A DNA stretch of 17,053 nucleotides. It comes from Bacteroidales bacterium. Its GTDB lineage: Bacteria; Bacteroidota; Bacteroidia; Bacteroidales; FEN-979. The position numbers and the translations under genes were made by a program. Positions 13,643 through 17,053 of the stretch are shown one piece after another; within the stretch, counting starts at the first letter, position 1, and each line of letters opens with the position of its first letter. The notes beneath the pieces are model-generated. The model ran no database searches. It saw only the letters and a program-made list of their open reading frames with translations, and was not told the origin of the DNA. The stretch spans positions 12,947 to 29,999 of the forward strand of contig JALNZC010000046.1 of NCBI GenBank assembly GCA_023229525.1, given 5' to 3'.

Positions 13643-14234
13643 GATTTTACTACTCGATAACCACGACTCCTTCACCTGGAACCTTGTTGAGTTATTGCGA
13701 CTCATCGGCAAAGTTAATGTTAATATCTGCAGTGAGGAGATGTTCAGGATTAGTGACCTTGTAGAGTATGACCGGGTCGTTTTTTCACCGGGTCCGGGAT
13801 TACCGGAAGAACATCCGGTTATGTTTGAAATATTGCAAGGGGTCGGGAACCTCCGGCAGGATAACGGTAAACTGATTCCTGTTTTTGGGGTTTGTCTTGG
13901 AATGCAAGCCATCGCCCAATTTTTTGGCGGAAACCTATTTAACCTCAGGGATGTTGTTCATGGTCAACCACGGAAACTGAAAATTATCCGCCGCGATCAC
14001 CCATTGTTTATTGGGATTGACCAAAATACAACCGTTGGATTATACCATTCCTGGGCGGTGGACCGCGATTCGTTGCCGGAGTCCCTTGAAGTTCTTGCTT
14101 TATCGGAGGAAGGAACGATCATGGCGCTGGCCCATAAAACCCTCCCCTTCTGCGGTGTTCAGTTTCACCCCGAATCGATCATGACTCCCGAAGGAAAGCA
14201 GATGATGAGCAACTGGTTGAGCCTTGCCTCCTGA
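13641..14234 (+). CDS. pabA: Glutamine amidotransferase of aminodeoxychorismate/anthranilate synthase (component II)
   Basis: A class I glutamine amidotransferase of 197 residues from the ATG at 13641. An in-frame TTG two codons earlier is less likely because the family begins 'MILLLDNHDSFTWNLVELL'. The triad is visible: Cys85 in the nucleophile elbow 'VFGVCLGMQAIAQ', and His176 and Glu178 in 'GVQFHPESIMTP'. The oxyanion loop is 'VFSPGPGLP' (residues 47-55). It hydrolyses glutamine and passes ammonia to the chorismate-binding subunit. The same family serves TrpG in tryptophan synthesis, and some organisms share one subunit. The adjacent pabB and pabC favour the PabA role here. It is divergent from pabB and ends 5 bases before the stop of the convergent repeat-protein gene. 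Confidence 0.92.
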   Translation: MILLLDNHDSFTWNLVELLRLIGKVNVNICSEEMFRISDLVEYDRVVFSPGPGLPEEHPVMFEILQGVGNLRQDNGKLIPVFGVCLGMQAIAQFFGGNLFNLRDVVHGQPRKLKIIRRDHPLFIGIDQNTTVGLYHSWAVDRDSLPESLEVLALSEEGTIMALAHKTLPFCGVQFHPESIMTPEGKQMMSNWLSLAS

Positions 14235-14239
14235 TTCAG

Positions 14240-17053
14240 CTATTGTTTGATTAACCTTACTGTTTTTGTGAAGTTATCCGACACAACCCGTATCAGATAA
14301 ATCCCGGTCGGTTTTGCATCTAGGGAGAATTGCTGTTTGCAAAGGCCCTTCCAAACTTCTGATAATAACTTGTCACCTTGCATAGTGTAAATTTCCACTC
14401 TGGTATTTTCACTGACAAGGTCACCCAGGATTTCAACGGTGAATTTTCCTTCAGTTGGATTCGGATAAACCTTTACCGCTGGCTTAGCAGTAATCAGAGG
14501 TATTTCCTCTTCCCCTGTGACTACCGCAATTTTCGGGGGCGAAGAACAGTATGGTCCGTTGGGTGCAATGTACCCGTGCATGTATCCACCTGGTTCAACC
14601 ACCGTGCCTGGCAAATAAAGTATCTTTTCTCCTGCGATCATTGTCGCTGTTCCGCCGCTTTCCACTAGAAATATTTTGGGAGTCCCGGCAACTGTAATGG
14701 TGTTAAAGGCATCATAGCAGTTAGCATCCAGATCGCCTACTGTTCCTGTTACTTCATTATTGGCTTTGATCACAGTCATAGTGATCTCATTGGACAGTAC
14801 CGGATTATTACCCGGGCAGGCCTCACTCGATGTCATTTCACAAACAACCTTGTCTCTATTGACTGGAAGGTAGGTGAGAACGCAGTTGTTTATCCCTGCC
14901 AAATTCCCGTTAACCTTCCATTGATAAGACGGCTGGTCGCCTCCATTGTTCGGGAAGGCTACAAAGGTTACTGCTGTGCCTTCATTTACCGGATTTTTCG
15001 ATGCAATAACAACCACGCTCACCGGCAGGACAGGTTTCACACTTACATGAAGTACCGTATGATGGTGGGCCATACACCCTTCACCATTGAAGTAGTTCAC
15101 TGCAACCCAATGAAATCCACTCTCATTCCAGGTGATGGTTACTGTATTGCTTTGAGGGTCTCCACCCGAAGTGATGGTCCCCCCCGGTGAAACTTTCCAC
15201 CAGTAATAGTTCTTTCCCGGGTCGGTAATATATATCATTCCTCCGCTTTCAACGCAAGGATTCCGGGGACCGGAAAGCTTTGGCACCGGTAAGATATGGA
15301 TCGCCAGGGCGCCATCGCGGAAGGTGATGTTATAATTCGAAGAGGTTAACCCTCCCGGAATGATAGTGTAGTTCCCCGGACTGACCGCAGTAATTGCGCT
15401 TCCACTGTATGTTAAAATTCCATCCAATACTTCTGGCCCTTCCCCATATACAAATCCATTATAGGTTACCGTGTACCCTCCGTCATACATCTTTCCATCA
15501 GAACATTTACTTTTATCTTCTGCAGTAACAGACAGGCCTTTGGGGGTAATCGTGAATTCGGGTGCAATTGCCATGGACAATGTATAGTTCGGCCCGGCTG
15601 TGAGGGTTCCCAGTGTATATGAATAATTTCCAACATTTTCTCCGGGAATGCGCTGCATCAACCCTATAATCACATCGCTGCCGATCAGATCGGGGGTATG
15701 AGCATAAGTGAACGGAACCGGATCGGATGAACCATATACCTTGGTCTGAGAAGGATTAGCGGTCACTGTAATCTGTTTGGGAGTAATATCGGCCTTAAGT
15801 CCCGTTGGCTGGGTCAACGTGTAGTTGCCGACGCCTGTCCCGGTAATGATCATGGGTAACGTTGAGACAACGATATCTATTCCGATACCTGTCTGGGCAA
15901 AGGTACCGGTGGTATGGTTTGCCAAAGTCACATCATCAGGCGATACAACGCCCACAAGCGTTGCCCCGCTGATCTGGGCTACATTGTTGCCGTCGTAGAT
16001 CTTATCCTGCGCCACAGAATTGATTACCGTTAGCTCCTTGGCAGTGATATCGGCCTTAAGTCCCGTTGGCTGGGTCAACGTGTAATTCCCGATACCTGTC
16101 CCTGTGATGGTCATGGGTAACGTTGAGACAACGATATCTATTCCGATACCTGTTTGTGCAAAAGTGCCAGTGGTATGGTTTGCCAAAGTCACATCATCAG
16201 GTGATACAACGCCCACAAGCGTTGCCCCGCTGATCTGGGCTACATTGTTGCCGTCATAGATCTTGTCCTGCACCACAGAATTGATTACCGTTAGCTCCTT
16301 TGTTGTGATGTCGGCCTTTAGACCTGTTGGCTGGGTCAGCGTGTAGTTGCCAATGCCTGTCCCGGTGATGGTCATGGGTAACGTTGAGACAACGATATCT
16401 GTTCCGATATCTGTTTGTGAAAAGGTTCCGGTAGTATGGTTGACAAGGGTCACATCGTCAGGCGATACAACACCCACGAGGGTTGCCCCAATGATTTGTG
16501 CTACATTGTTGCCGTCATAGATTTTGTCCTGCGCTACAGAATTGATTACCGTTAGCTCCTTGGCAGTGATATCGGCCTTAAGTCCTGTTGGCTGGGTCAA
16601 CGTGTAATTCCCGATTCCTGTCCCGGTAATGATCATGGGTAAAGTCGAGACCACGATATCCGTTCCGATCCCTGTTTGTGCAAAGGTACCGGTGGTATGG
16701 TTTGCCAAAGTCAAATCATCAGGCGATACAACGCCCGCAAGGGTTGCCCCGGTGATCTGGGTTACATTGTTTCCGTCGTAGATCTTATCCTGCGCCACAG
16801 AATTGATTACCGTTAGCTCCTTGGCATTGATATCGGCCTTAAGTCCTGTTGGCTGGGTCAATGTGTAATTCCCGATTCCTGTCCCTGTGATGGTCATGGG
16901 TAAAGTTGAGACAACGATATCTATTCCGATACCTGTTTGTGCAAAGGTGCCGGTGGTATGGTTGGCCAAAGTCACATCATCAGGTGATACAACGCCCACA
17001 AGCGTTGCCCCGCTGATCTGAGCTACATTGTTGCCGTCGTAGATCTTATCCTG
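14240..17053 (-). CDS. Repetitive YDG/MBG-domain adhesin-like T9SS cargo, N-terminus outside the window
   Basis: The minus-strand frame is open from the right edge to the TAG at 14242-14240, giving 937 residues. No start lies in the window; the first GTG (16999) is in the middle of a repeat. Residues 1-424 are five tandem 87-residue units containing 'QDKIYDGNNVAQI', 'GVVSPDDVTLANHTTGTF' and 'GIGNYTLTQPTGLKADIT', typical of YDG-type repeats of bacterial surface proteins. Next come MBG-type segments with 'KVYGSSDPVPFTY' (about 439) and 'MYDGGYTVTYNGFVYGEGP' (about 522). Then there is an Ig/PKD-like pair, including 'SYQWKVNGNLAG' (about 670-765), and a module with 'YDAFNTITVAG' and 'PGTVVEPGGYMHGYI' (about 772-836). 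A T9SS type A domain begins 'AVKVYPNPTEGKF' (about 857-937). The likely role is a long surface stalk or adhesin exported by T9SS. Ligand unknown. Confidence 0.88.
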   Translation of the reverse strand, partial: QDKIYDGNNVAQISGATLVGVVSPDDVTLANHTTGTFAQTGIGIDIVVSTLPMTITGTGIGNYTLTQPTGLKADINAKELTVINSVAQDKIYDGNNVTQITGATLAGVVSPDDLTLANHTTGTFAQTGIGTDIVVSTLPMIITGTGIGNYTLTQPTGLKADITAKELTVINSVAQDKIYDGNNVAQIIGATLVGVVSPDDVTLVNHTTGTFSQTDIGTDIVVSTLPMTITGTGIGNYTLTQPTGLKADITTKELTVINSVVQDKIYDGNNVAQISGATLVGVVSPDDVTLANHTTGTFAQTGIGIDIVVSTLPMTITGTGIGNYTLTQPTGLKADITAKELTVINSVAQDKIYDGNNVAQISGATLVGVVSPDDVTLANHTTGTFAQTGIGIDIVVSTLPMIITGTGVGNYTLTQPTGLKADITPKQITVTANPSQTKVYGSSDPVPFTYAHTPDLIGSDVIIGLMQRIPGENVGNYSYTLGTLTAGPNYTLSMAIAPEFTITPKGLSVTAEDKSKCSDGKMYDGGYTVTYNGFVYGEGPEVLDGILTYSGSAITAVSPGNYTIIPGGLTSSNYNITFRDGALAIHILPVPKLSGPRNPCVESGGMIYITDPGKNYYWWKVSPGGTITSGGDPQSNTVTITWNESGFHWVAVNYFNGEGCMAHHHTVLHVSVKPVLPVSVVVIASKNPVNEGTAVTFVAFPNNGGDQPSYQWKVNGNLAGINNCVLTYLPVNRDKVVCEMTSSEACPGNNPVLSNEITMTVIKANNEVTGTVGDLDANCYDAFNTITVAGTPKIFLVESGGTATMIAGEKILYLPGTVVEPGGYMHGYIAPNGPYCSSPPKIAVVTGEEEIPLITAKPAVKVYPNPTEGKFTVEILGDLVSENTRVEIYTMQGDKLLSEVWKGLCKQQFSLDAKPTGIYLIRVVSDNFTKTVRLIKQ
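15782..17053 (-). repeat. Intragenic tandem array of a 261-base (87-codon) unit
   Basis: The block coding 'DKIYDGNN' recurs with its end at 16009, 16270, 16531, 16792 and 17053, a constant spacing of 261 bases. Units are nearly identical at the protein level. The first and fourth units differ at one residue (Asn/Thr in 'KADI[NT]') over 87; the first and second differ at seven. The last unit diverges after 'ADIT', where the MBG-type segment begins. The array runs off the right edge, so the total copy number is unknown. Confidence 0.93.

Noticed and set aside
12514..14234. Anthranilate synthase (trpE/trpG) as identity of the pair
   Set aside because: The active-site lysine in 'PMKGT' and the overlapping aminodeoxychorismate lyase gene point to p-aminobenzoate synthesis. 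No other trp genes are present.

Overview
The window looks like chromosomal DNA from a member of the Bacteroidota. Three lines of evidence support this: several very large secreted proteins end in a type IX secretion system (T9SS) sorting domain, translation starts lack a Shine-Dalgarno motif, and the housekeeping proteins resemble Bacteroidota versions. An uncultured Bacteroidales-like lineage is a reasonable guess, but the genus cannot be read from the sequence.

Left part (1-9957, all minus strand). Three secreted-protein genes lie head to tail, with gaps of about 60 and 54 bases. In transcription order they are: a 2401-residue multidomain protein with an N-terminal gingipain-type (C25) peptidase and a C-terminal T9SS domain; a 538-residue beta-propeller-like T9SS cargo; and an Asp-box (BNR) propeller protein that runs off the left edge. 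They are probably co-transcribed and act at or outside the cell surface.

Middle (9958-11930). A gene-free stretch of about 570 bases carries two REP-like imperfect palindromes close to the large gene. It is followed by a decayed homoserine dehydrogenase (minus strand) that keeps only the C-terminal half and has a small internal deletion. A short TfoX N-terminal-domain protein lies on the plus strand. Past its stop is a 16-copy array of an 8-base repeat.

Right-centre (11931-14234). This is a complete p-aminobenzoate (folate) set. pabB-like and pabC-like genes overlap by 17 bases on the minus strand. A pabA/trpG-type glutamine amidotransferase gene is divergent on the plus strand, about 90 bases away. 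Together they would convert chorismate plus glutamine to 4-amino-4-deoxychorismate and then to p-aminobenzoate.

Right edge (14240-17053). A minus-strand gene converges on pabA with only 5 bases between the stop codons. It encodes a repetitive adhesin-like T9SS cargo with near-identical 87-residue YDG-type repeats, then MBG-type and Ig-like segments and the sorting domain. Its N-terminus lies beyond the window.

No phage, transposase, CRISPR, tRNA or rRNA was found, and no clear new multi-gene system. The most notable items are the unusual domain chain of the C25 protein, the homoserine dehydrogenase relic, the repeat arrays and the divergent pab arrangement.
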